A stretch of DNA of 32,014 nucleotides from positions 1 to 32,014 of the forward strand of contig CANHKJ010000003.1 in assembly GCA_947460915.1 (NCBI GenBank). Direction: 5' to 3'. The position numbers were made by a program, and so were the translations under genes. Shown here piece by piece: positions 23,695-30,959 of this stretch. This DNA comes from Verrucomicrobiia bacterium. Lineage in GTDB: Bacteria > Verrucomicrobiota > Verrucomicrobiia > Verrucomicrobiales > Akkermansiaceae. The first letter of the stretch is position 1. Each line of letters starts with the position of its first letter. A model generated the notes under the pieces. It worked only from the letters and a program-made list of their open reading frames with translations, was not told the DNA's origin and ran no database searches.

Positions 23695-24777
23695 GTGAAA
23701 GTTCTTTATTACCTCGACACGTCTACATCGATCAACTGGGGCAGTCAGGCAACCAGTGCTGGCATGCGACAACTTATCGAAAACAATCATCCTGAGGCTG
23801 AATTTATACCTTATACCTTTGCTCCACTACCGCTCAAATTATTCCCTTTTCTCCGAATAATTGCTGACAAAATGCTGCTTTGCAATATTCGCAAAAACAA
23901 TCTCCACAAGGTCAAGTCCATCTTGAGCTGGTATGGAATCGATCAGAACATATACAATCAATATGATGTTGTCTGCTTTAATGGTGAAGGTGCGATGCAT
24001 GACCAGTCTGGTCACTTTTTTCGGATGCTTGCTTCACTTTATGCATTCAAGGCAAATGGGAAAAAAGTGATTTCTATGAATCAAACGATCGACGTCAAAC
24101 CCGGAAGCCTACATGCGGCCATGCTTCAAGCGGTCTATCCACAGCTAGACGCCGTGCTTGTGCGCGAGCCGCTATCTCACAGGTTACTCAATCAACTCAA
24201 CATACCTAATACCGTTCTCGGTGATGCGGCATACGCACTGCCGCGATTATCAGAAGAGGAAATCGAGCAGCATTTCCGCACTTTCGACATCGATACAGGA
24301 TTCATCGCCCTAACAGCTTCCTCGATTCTTGACCGCAACGCTCGCTCAATTGCAACCATGGAAAAAATCATCCGCGCGCTTAAACCGCTGGGTCGTAGAA
24401 TCGTTTTCCTCGCTAATACCAAGACCGACCTCTATCTAGCAAAAAAAATCGCGCAATCTTATCATATTCAGATCATCAGCTACAAAGATGCGCAATACAA
24501 ACAAGCAATGGCGATCATTGCAAAAGCTGATCTTCTCGTCGGAGGTCGTCAACACCCTAACATTTTTGCCGCAATTTATCAAACTCCGTTCATCGGACTA
24601 GCGGGCAACACGCACAAAATGCAAGGTGTGATGGAATTGCTCAATTACCCGATTCAATCCAAAAATTGGGATATCAGCGAGACAGATTTACGAACTTGTG
24701 CAAGGGACATACTCGACGGAAAAATTGATTTTTCCGCAGTTACTGTTCCCATTGTTGCACAACTGACTTTGTATTAA
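23695..24777 (+). CDS. Polysaccharide pyruvyl transferase family protein
   Basis: A 360-residue cytoplasmic protein of the polysaccharide pyruvyl transferase family (CsaB/WcaK type), which puts ketal-linked pyruvate on sugars using phosphoenolpyruvate; many members are uncharacterised. Signatures seen are the N-terminal NWGSQATSAGMRQLI, VVCFNGEGAMHDQ (about residues 92-104), VISMNQTID, AVLVREPLSHRLL, and the C-terminal AIIAKADLLVGGRQHPNIFAAIYQTPFIGLAGNTHKMQGV, where GGRxHxxIFA is strongly conserved. Pyruvylation would add negative charge to a surface glycan. The start is GTG at 23695 without a Shine-Dalgarno sequence; its 5' region (23578-23694) is a divergent spacer with the second ELM1 gene. 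It converges with the FkbM gene. Confidence 0.87.
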   Translation: MKVLYYLDTSTSINWGSQATSAGMRQLIENNHPEAEFIPYTFAPLPLKLFPFLRIIADKMLLCNIRKNNLHKVKSILSWYGIDQNIYNQYDVVCFNGEGAMHDQSGHFFRMLASLYAFKANGKKVISMNQTIDVKPGSLHAAMLQAVYPQLDAVLVREPLSHRLLNQLNIPNTVLGDAAYALPRLSEEEIEQHFRTFDIDTGFIALTASSILDRNARSIATMEKIIRALKPLGRRIVFLANTKTDLYLAKKIAQSYHIQIISYKDAQYKQAMAIIAKADLLVGGRQHPNIFAAIYQTPFIGLAGNTHKMQGVMELLNYPIQSKNWDISETDLRTCARDILDGKIDFSAVTVPIVAQLTLY

Positions 24778-24838
24778 GCGAGAAACTCACAACGTCAACG
24801 CAGATCCAGAGTCTGTCATTTTGGACCGAGTCTCGTGA

Positions 24839-25654
24839 TCATGCACGAACAAAAACTCCATTCATGCGGCAACGCTTTTGTAAGCGATAACCACTACGTT
24901 CTAGCAATCGAATCAACGCCGAGTTTTCCGCATGAGCCAGCACCTCACATACAATCATACGGGGCAAGTCGGTTGCTTTTGTTTCTAGAAAATATGGCTC
25001 CAGAATTTCATTCTCCATACCCTCGACATCGATTTTCATACAATGTACTCTAGGAATTCCATTCTCTTCAAGAAACGTGCTCAGTTTGCAAATGCGGATT
25101 CTCTCTCCATGTTCGGATGCCGAGACTACTTGATTTTCACCAGAATTCCCCACCCCTTTGACAAGAACAACCTCTCCCTCCTCGCGTCCTAGCGCAATAC
25201 GGCGCAGATGCAGGTTATTGAGTTGATTTTGCTCGATGTTAAAAGACAACCGTCGGCAAAGAGCATCATCAGGCTCGAAGGCCTCAATGCGCAAATTTTT
25301 CTCTTTTTGCGAGGCCATCCATAGAGAATACGCTCCCACGTTGGCGCCTATATCGAGAAAAACTTCTCCGTCTTGAATCTCGTCACGAAGCAGTTGGCGC
25401 TCATCGTGATCCAGAAACTGCGGCATAAAAATCAATCTTTGCTCGGATAAATTCCCTTTTGATTTCAGACGTAACTTCAATCCCCAGACCACAACATCGA
25501 CCTCCTCACCGATCACCATTTTGAGAGGCTTCCTCAACCAAAAGGTCAATCTTCTCATCAGCTTACCGGTCGGCATGGCATGGCACATGCTAAGATAGCG
25601 CTGTGACCATGCACCTAAGCGATAGCTACCCCAATTAACATTACGTTCCGTCAT
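24839..25654 (-). CDS. FkbM family methyltransferase
   Basis: A 271-residue SAM-dependent methyltransferase of the FkbM type. The SAM-binding motif FLDIGANVGAYSLW starts at residue 99, followed by IEAFEPDDALCRRLSFNIEQNQLNNL and the post-II motif VHCMKIDVEGMENEIL, all typical. FkbM-type enzymes methylate hydroxyls of sugars or polyketides and are frequent in LPS O-antigen and capsule loci. Residues 1-95 form a basic N-terminal region with no recognised domain. Its position, convergent with the pyruvyl transferase-family gene, fits a role in decorating the same surface glycan (inference). Confidence 0.93.
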   Translation of the reverse strand: MTERNVNWGSYRLGAWSQRYLSMCHAMPTGKLMRRLTFWLRKPLKMVIGEEVDVVVWGLKLRLKSKGNLSEQRLIFMPQFLDHDERQLLRDEIQDGEVFLDIGANVGAYSLWMASQKEKNLRIEAFEPDDALCRRLSFNIEQNQLNNLHLRRIALGREEGEVVLVKGVGNSGENQVVSASEHGERIRICKLSTFLEENGIPRVHCMKIDVEGMENEILEPYFLETKATDLPRMIVCEVLAHAENSALIRLLERSGYRLQKRCRMNGVFVRA

Positions 25655-26099
25655 GCACTGATCTTCGTTGATGAGCCACTTTTTGAAAAGCTAATTTCTT
25701 CGTAAAAAATAATCTTTAGAACGCTAAAAACGTTTACCTTTTTCAGCATATTGAAAATGAACCGCTATGCAAATCGCGGCCGAAGCAACAAATCGCAAAA
25801 CCTCAGGATTCAGCGAAGGTAAAAATCACAATTTGTGGTGGTTTGTTACCCAGCCTTCTACTCATGATTCACAATGGGAATTAGCTCAAAAATCAACCTT
25901 GGCGCAGCATTTTTGTACACTTTCGCAATCGCGTTTGAAATCAAACTACCAGTGACATATCCCAGGCAGTAGCTGGAAAGGAGTTATCGATGATCGTTCA
26001 TAACCGATCCAAGCATTTAAAGCTCCCATTTAACCTACGAAAGACATGGATGATTTCAAAAAAGATTGATTACACTTCAATTTGAAGTAAAATGCGAGG
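25655..26099. other. Gene-free A+T-rich stretch at the right edge of the glycan cluster
   Basis: About 440 bases between divergent genes. Two small open frames exist: 25767-25955 (62 codons) with no recognisable motif, and 25874-25972 (32 codons), whose LGAAFLYTFAIAF is hydrophobic and might be the remnant of a membrane protein. Neither has a start context or family match that would support a gene. Confidence 0.5.
26074..26088. promoter_or_regulatory. Perfect 15-base palindrome before the L,D-transpeptidase gene
   Basis: ACTTCAA-T-TTGAAGT is a perfect inverted repeat ending 11 bases before the ATG at 26100. It could bind a dimeric regulator or fold over the ribosome-binding region. It is short and A+T-rich, so it may also be chance. 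Confidence 0.25.
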
Positions 26100-26822
26100 A
26101 TGTTTAAACTATTGTCGATTTTTTTCCTAAGCGCTATCGTGGGCCATACTTTTGAGCTTCCTAGCGCTTCGACTCAATGTCTCGTTGGAGTAGCAAAAGA
26201 CTGGAACTCTTCCCACGTCACCCTTCAGCTTTATCAAAAACAAGACAAGGCTTGGGTGAAATCAGGAACATCTTGGAGTGGGAGACTTGGAAAAAATGGA
26301 CTCGTATGGGGCCTAGGCCTTCATCCAGTGTCCGCTGGTGCTGGTATCAAAAAAGAAGGCGACGGCCGCACGCCGGCTGGAGTTTTTCGCATTGGCGGCG
26401 CTTGGGGCGCTGATGCCAGCATTCGCAAGCATGCTCAACTCCCCTATCGTCGTGTGACTTCCCGCGATTTGTGGGTCGAGGATCCGCAATCTCCTTCCTA
26501 CAATCGGCATGTGATCTTACCTCATGAACCAGCCACGGCATGGGAGAAAAAGCAGCAAATGAAGCAAGACGATCCCGCTCACAAACTCAAACTTTTCATC
26601 GCCCACAATGCCCCACCTCAAGTGCGTAAAGGCGCGGGCAGCTCAATCTTTTTCCACATCTGGAGAGCTGGCGGAAGCAAGCCTACCGCTGGCTGCACCA
26701 CCATGGATGAGGCCCGTTTGCGCAGTATGATCGCACAAATCGACCCGACCCGCCAGCCACTCTACGTGATCATGCCACAATCTGAGTATGCGCGCTATCG
26801 GAATGCCTGGAAGCTGCCTTAA
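26100..26822 (+). CDS. L,D-transpeptidase (YkuD domain), exported
   Basis: A 240-residue exported protein with an N-terminal signal peptide (MFKLLSIFFLSAIVGHTF). The YkuD domain makes 3-3 peptidoglycan cross-links or attaches proteins to peptidoglycan through a cysteine. Visible parts are GIKKEGDGRTPAGVFRIGG (about residues 82-100) and the catalytic segment FFHIWRAGGSKPTAGC with His186 and Cys199. A long insert (about 112-165) lies between them. The subgroup is the YafK-like 'L,D-peptidoglycan transpeptidase' type rather than ErfK/YbiS. The start codon is immediately preceded by GAGG, too close for a normal Shine-Dalgarno sequence. The rightward NUDIX gene follows after about 57 bases. Confidence 0.88.
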   Translation: MFKLLSIFFLSAIVGHTFELPSASTQCLVGVAKDWNSSHVTLQLYQKQDKAWVKSGTSWSGRLGKNGLVWGLGLHPVSAGAGIKKEGDGRTPAGVFRIGGAWGADASIRKHAQLPYRRVTSRDLWVEDPQSPSYNRHVILPHEPATAWEKKQQMKQDDPAHKLKLFIAHNAPPQVRKGAGSSIFFHIWRAGGSKPTAGCTTMDEARLRSMIAQIDPTRQPLYVIMPQSEYARYRNAWKLP

Positions 26823-26879
26823 ATCACCATAGTTCCCGATCGCGATTGCAACGCTAACCCGCATCTGCTTCTCTTGTGC

Positions 26880-27404
26880 ATGTCGAATTCCAAACTGCTC
26901 TATTCTTCTCGCTGGCTGTCCATGCACCGCATTGACCACTGGGAATTCGTCAAGCGCCCGCACTCTGATGCCGCAGTCGGCATTTTGGCCATCACCGATG
27001 AGCAAGAGATCGTGCTGGTGGAGCAATACCGCATCCCCATGCAAAAACGAGTAATCGAACTCCCAGCGGGATTGGTGGGAGACGAGCCAGAATTCGCTCA
27101 TGAATCACTCGCTGAAAGCGCGGGCCGCGAGCTCTTGGAGGAAACCGGCTATGCCGCGGCTGCCATCAAAGCCCTCCTCTCATCTCCCACTTCTTCGGGA
27201 ATGACCTCTGAAACCACCCATCTATTCTGGGCCACAGGATTGACCAAAACCCACGATGGCGGTGGGGTGGCAGGCGAAGAAATCTGTGTGCACCGGATTC
27301 CCATAGCAGATCTTCGACATTGGCTGCTAGCACAAGAACAAGGCGGAAAATCCGTCGATCTCAAAATCTACGCTGCCCTCGCTGCAGCAAACGTTCGTAT
27401 TTAA
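26880..27404 (+). CDS. NUDIX hydrolase (ADP-ribose/nucleotide-sugar pyrophosphatase-like)
   Basis: A 174-residue cytoplasmic hydrolase of nucleoside diphosphates linked to another moiety. The Nudix box is visible as IELPAGLVGDEPEFAHESLAE...GRELLEETGYAA, with the REXXEEXG core. The ILVEQYRIPMQKRVIELPAG layout (VEQYR and ELPAG) is typical of ADP-ribose and GDP-sugar pyrophosphatases. There is no further evidence of the exact substrate. A TTG at 26874 lies in frame two codons before the ATG at 26880; the latter is chosen. The stop is 86 bases before the tcdA start, in the same direction. Confidence 0.9.
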   Translation: MSNSKLLYSSRWLSMHRIDHWEFVKRPHSDAAVGILAITDEQEIVLVEQYRIPMQKRVIELPAGLVGDEPEFAHESLAESAGRELLEETGYAAAAIKALLSSPTSSGMTSETTHLFWATGLTKTHDGGGVAGEEICVHRIPIADLRHWLLAQEQGGKSVDLKIYAALAAANVRI

Positions 27405-27490
27405 TAAGCGCTTTAAACGTCTGCATCAAACGATGCCGCTCCAATCGCTGTTTCATTTTATCCATAACCCACTCACCATCAACATTTACC

Positions 27491-28273
27491 ATGCGTTTTT
27501 CCGGAATTTCCCGACTCTACGGCACTTGCGCTCTTGAGCGATTTCACCAAGCCCATGTCACAGTAATCGGCATTGGCGGAGTGGGCTCTTGGATTGTCGA
27601 AGCCCTCGCCCGTTCTGGAATCGGCCACATCACCATGGTTGATCTCGATGAAATCTGTGTCACCAACGTCAACCGTCAACTTCACGCCATGGATGGCCAA
27701 ATCGGTCGTTTGAAAACTAGCGCCATGGCTGAACGAATCCAAGCCATTCATCCCGACTGTCAAATCACAGAAAAACAAACGTTTTATTCAGAGAAAAATG
27801 CGGATGAATTGCTCGCCTCATCCCCCGACGTTGTCATAGATGCCATCGATGCTGTCCGCCAGAAATGCCACTTGATCGCCGAGTGCAAAACGCGCGGCAT
27901 CCCTATAGTTACCGTCGGCGCCGCAGGCGGACGGCGAGATCCTTCCTGCATTCAAATCGCCGATTTGGCAATGACCTGCCACGATGCACTTCTACTCCAA
28001 ACCCGAAAAAATTTGCGTAGCCACCACGGCTTCCCTAAAGCGCCAACAGGTAAAAAAATCAAAAAAATTGGGGTTACTGCCATTTTTTCGACCGAGTCTC
28101 CCGTTTTTCCTCAATGTGATGGATCAGTCTCGACGCAGCGCCCTGAGGGCGCAAATCTACGACTCAGTTGCGATTCAGGCTACGGTACAGCCACTCCTGT
28201 GACCGCCACATTCGGCATGATCGCGGCAGCACAAGCATTGGAAATTTTGAAAAAAAGCGTCACAGATTCTTAA
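27491..28273 (+). CDS. tcdA: tRNA threonylcarbamoyladenosine dehydratase
   Basis: A 260-residue E1-like (ThiF/MoeB fold) enzyme that cyclises t6A at position 37 of ANN-decoding tRNAs to ct6A using ATP. The nucleotide-binding motif GIGGVGSW is at residues 27-34, followed by VDLDEICVTNVNRQLHA (Asp51, Asn61-Arg62-Gln63), DAIDAVRQKCHLI and VTVGAAGGRRDP. The KNLRSHHGFPK segment and ATFGMIAAAQALEIL near the C-terminus are TcdA-like. The two Cys-X2-Cys zinc knuckles of ThiF are absent, as usual in TcdA. The frame is open back to 27320, overlapping the NUDIX gene, but the ATG at 27491 fits the family start (MRFSGISRLYGTCALERF). Confidence 0.93.
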   Translation: MRFSGISRLYGTCALERFHQAHVTVIGIGGVGSWIVEALARSGIGHITMVDLDEICVTNVNRQLHAMDGQIGRLKTSAMAERIQAIHPDCQITEKQTFYSEKNADELLASSPDVVIDAIDAVRQKCHLIAECKTRGIPIVTVGAAGGRRDPSCIQIADLAMTCHDALLLQTRKNLRSHHGFPKAPTGKKIKKIGVTAIFSTESPVFPQCDGSVSTQRPEGANLRLSCDSGYGTATPVTATFGMIAAAQALEILKKSVTDS

Positions 28274-28461
28274 ATATTCATTGACATTACCGCAAGATCT
28301 GCTTGTCTCGCTTCGGTTTATATCGTTGCAGAGCGTAAACGATCTTGCTGATTGAATGAGAAGGACCTGACCTCTCTCGCACAGCTCCTCATATCGATCG
28401 CTGAAACAGCGGAAAAGCCGCATGAACCTCATTTTTTTCTTTTCCCCATTTTCTCATTTCC

Positions 28462-29493
28462 ATGTCCATTTTTAAACGTCTTTTCGGCAATTGGATGTCT
28501 CAAGACATCGGTATCGATCTCGGCACCGCCAACACACTTGTATGTGTCAAAGACCACGGTATCGTTCTTCGTGAGCCTTCCGTAGTAGCAGTCAAAGCTG
28601 GCACTAATCAAGTTCTCGCCGTAGGTGATGACGCCAAGCGCATGCTCGGCCGCACTCCCGGTGACATCGTCGCCATCCGTCCGCTGCGTGATGGTGTCAT
28701 TTCCGACTTCCAAGTTACGGAAGCCATGTTGCGCCACTTCATTAAAAAAGTGAACAATGGTCGCCGCTCAAACTCCCGCGTTGTCATTGCTGTCCCCTCC
28801 GGTATCACCGAAGTGGAAAAACGTGCCGTTCGTGAGTCCGCAGAGCAAGCTGGCGCACGCGAGGTTTACCTGATCGAGGAACCCATGGCCGCCGCCATTG
28901 GCGTAGGTCTTCCTGTTCAAGATGCCGCAGGCAATATGATCGTTGACATCGGCGGCGGCACCACTGAGGTCGCATTGATTTCACTCTCTGGCATTGTTTA
29001 CTCCCGCAGCGTTCGCGTTGCAGGTGATGAACTGGATGACGCCATTACCTCCTATATGAAGCGAGCCTACAATCTCATGATCGGGGAGCGTACAGCAGAA
29101 GACATTAAAATCCGCATCGGCTCCGCAGCTCCGCTGCCCAAAGAAATGACCATGGAGGTCAAGGGGCGCGACCTCGTAGCAGGACTGCCGAAAACAATTA
29201 CCATCACCTCACAAGAAATACGTGAGGCAATGGCTGATCCTCTTTCCCAAGTTATCGATGGCATACGCACCACTCTGGAGCGATGCCCTCCTGAACTTGC
29301 AGCGGACCTCGTGGACCGCGGAATCGTTCTCGCTGGTGGCGGTGCTCTCCTAAAAGGATTGGATCGGCTCATTCGTGAAGAAACCGGGCTTCCCGTTCAC
29401 ATCGCTGAGGATCCACTCAGCGCTGTTGCCGAAGGCACAGGAAAAGCATTGCAAGAAATTGCGCTGCTCAAACGTATCGCCAACATTGGTTGA
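28462..29493 (+). CDS. mreB: Rod shape-determining protein MreB
   Basis: A 343-residue bacterial actin homologue that forms membrane-bound filaments guiding the elongation machinery. Phosphate-1 motif GIDLGTANTLVCV (residues ~18-30), connect-1 and phosphate-2 motif NMIVDIGGGTTEVALISL (about 157-174), and adenosine motif GIVLAGGGALLKGLD (about 289-303) are intact. The N-terminus SIFKRLFGNWMSQ may form the amphipathic membrane-binding helix. It is the first gene of the mreB-mreC-mreD-PBP2 operon. A TTGACA at 28281-28286 lies upstream, but no matching -10 box was found at normal spacing, so its promoter is undefined. Confidence 0.98.
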   Translation: MSIFKRLFGNWMSQDIGIDLGTANTLVCVKDHGIVLREPSVVAVKAGTNQVLAVGDDAKRMLGRTPGDIVAIRPLRDGVISDFQVTEAMLRHFIKKVNNGRRSNSRVVIAVPSGITEVEKRAVRESAEQAGAREVYLIEEPMAAAIGVGLPVQDAAGNMIVDIGGGTTEVALISLSGIVYSRSVRVAGDELDDAITSYMKRAYNLMIGERTAEDIKIRIGSAAPLPKEMTMEVKGRDLVAGLPKTITITSQEIREAMADPLSQVIDGIRTTLERCPPELAADLVDRGIVLAGGGALLKGLDRLIREETGLPVHIAEDPLSAVAEGTGKALQEIALLKRIANIG

Positions 29494-29526
29494 TACACAT
29501 CGTAGACCCCGACTTCTTCCCCGGCC

Positions 29527-30330
29527 ATGAAGCCGCTTAATCTCATCGCTTTGCTTTGCTTCCTTGGTGGTGCCACCTGGGCTCTCACGCGCAGTGATCG
29601 CAGCGTTCGCTCGATCCAAAATACATACTATTCCGCGCTTAACCCGTTCCTCAAATCAGGATCGGCAATCGAGGAAAAGGCGCGTAATTTCTCCAAAGAA
29701 GTTACTCACTCTCGCGAACTCGAAGCCGCTTTAGAAGTAACGAAGGCTGAGCTCGACAAACTGAGGCAAATCGAACAACGATTCGATGCCCTTGAGTCAG
29801 AAAACGCTCGTTTACGCTCCGCACTGAAATTCACCAAAAACACCAATTTTACTCTGGTAGCCGCCAACATCACGCGCCGCCAGACAACAAACTGGTATAA
29901 AACTGTCGAAATCAACCGCGGAGAGGAATCCTTCATAGGCATCCAAAATTCCGTCGTAACCGCTGATGGATTGGTAGGAAAAGTCGATCTCATCGCCCAC
30001 AACTTTGCCACCGTCATTCTCTTGACCGATAAGAGCTGCCAAGTTTCCGCGAAAGTTGAGGGTTCTGCCGATCTCGGAATCATCAGTGGTCGGCCCGCCG
30101 AATACGGCAAAGACCCCATGCTCATTCTCAGCTATTTACCCAAAAACACCAACCTGAAAAAAGGTCAACGCGTATTCAGCGATGGCCGCGGTGCTGTTAC
30201 GCCCGCCAACATACTCATCGGAACGATCGAGTCTGTCGAGTCAGGTGCCATGTACTCTGAAGCTCTCGTTCGCCCCGCAGTGAACTTCAATGATCTGGCT
30301 ACAGTGTTCGTCATTCCTAGTGAGAATTAA
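29527..30330 (+). CDS. mreC: Rod shape-determining protein MreC
   Basis: A 267-residue bitopic protein linking MreB/MreD to the peptidoglycan synthases. It has an N-terminal membrane segment (about residues 4-19), a coiled coil (about 50-98, KELEAALEVTKAELDKLRQIEQ), and a C-terminal beta-barrel domain. Family motifs are ANITRRQTTNWYKTVEINRGEE, NSVVTADGLVGKV and the late GTIESVESGAMYSEALVRPAVNFNDLATVFVI. It starts 33 bases after mreB. The length is normal for the family. Confidence 0.95.
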   Translation: MKPLNLIALLCFLGGATWALTRSDRSVRSIQNTYYSALNPFLKSGSAIEEKARNFSKEVTHSRELEAALEVTKAELDKLRQIEQRFDALESENARLRSALKFTKNTNFTLVAANITRRQTTNWYKTVEINRGEESFIGIQNSVVTADGLVGKVDLIAHNFATVILLTDKSCQVSAKVEGSADLGIISGRPAEYGKDPMLILSYLPKNTNLKKGQRVFSDGRGAVTPANILIGTIESVESGAMYSEALVRPAVNFNDLATVFVIPSEN

Positions 30331-30351
30331 CCAGAACTCGTAAACCACTCC

Positions 30352-30936
30352 GTGCTTCGCTACGCCATAACCCTATTTTTCTTGATCTTGCTGACGGTCA
30401 TCCTGCAGCAATTTGCGCCAGCATTCATTTCGCTCTATAACGCGCGGGTTTTTCTTCTACTTGTTGTATTCTTATGCATCGCTGTTACTGTGCCACTGCC
30501 TGTAATGTTTATTTACGCGCTGATTTGCGGCTTTCTATGGGATGCCCAGTGCGCGATTAGCTCCTCAAAGCTCGATCCCAGCGTCTATACAGATTCCATC
30601 CAAAACATCCGCTTTGGCTCCTCGATCTTACTTTTCGGCCTTGCCGGAGCGCTTATGAACGGATTTCAACCCATTTTTCGACAAGGAAAGTGGTATCTTT
30701 CCGCATTGCTTACCGGCATCTCAACTTTTCTCTATTGTCTCGCAGAATACAGCTTGCTCGATTTCCTCCGTGGCTCATTCACCATCAATCGTAGCGTGAT
30801 GTTGCAAATTAGCTATACCTCCCTCTTCAGCCTACTCGTAGCTCCACTCGTATTCATACTACTTTTTTTCATCGCTCGCATCTCTCACTACCAAATCGTT
30901 GTTACCCAAAAGCGCACATTTCGTCGCTTTGAATAA
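30352..30936 (+). CDS. mreD: Rod shape-determining protein MreD
   Basis: A 194-residue integral membrane protein with about five or six hydrophobic segments and almost no large soluble domain, as expected for MreD, which sits with MreC and PBP2-RodA in the elongasome. Sequence identity is weak in this family; identification rests on topology, size and its place between mreC and the PBP2 gene. The GTG at 30352 (VLRYAITLFFLILLTVILQQ) lies 21 bases after mreC stops. No closer start exists that keeps the first helix. Confidence 0.85.
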   Translation: MLRYAITLFFLILLTVILQQFAPAFISLYNARVFLLLVVFLCIAVTVPLPVMFIYALICGFLWDAQCAISSSKLDPSVYTDSIQNIRFGSSILLFGLAGALMNGFQPIFRQGKWYLSALLTGISTFLYCLAEYSLLDFLRGSFTINRSVMLQISYTSLFSLLVAPLVFILLFFIARISHYQIVVTQKRTFRRFE

Positions 30937-30959
30937 AATACGCCCCCGCGCTCAACTCC

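Noticed and set aside
25767..25955. 62-codon frame in the spacer before the L,D-transpeptidase gene
   Set aside because: No motif, no ribosome-binding site, unusual composition; not distinguishable from chance.
27320..27490. Extension of the TcdA frame upstream into the NUDIX gene
   Set aside because: Arg/Cys/Ser-rich residues typical of out-of-frame reading of the NUDIX gene; the TcdA family starts at 27491.
28281..28286. TTGACA upstream of mreB as a -35 box
   Set aside because: No acceptable -10 sequence occurs 15-19 bases downstream, so a promoter was not called.
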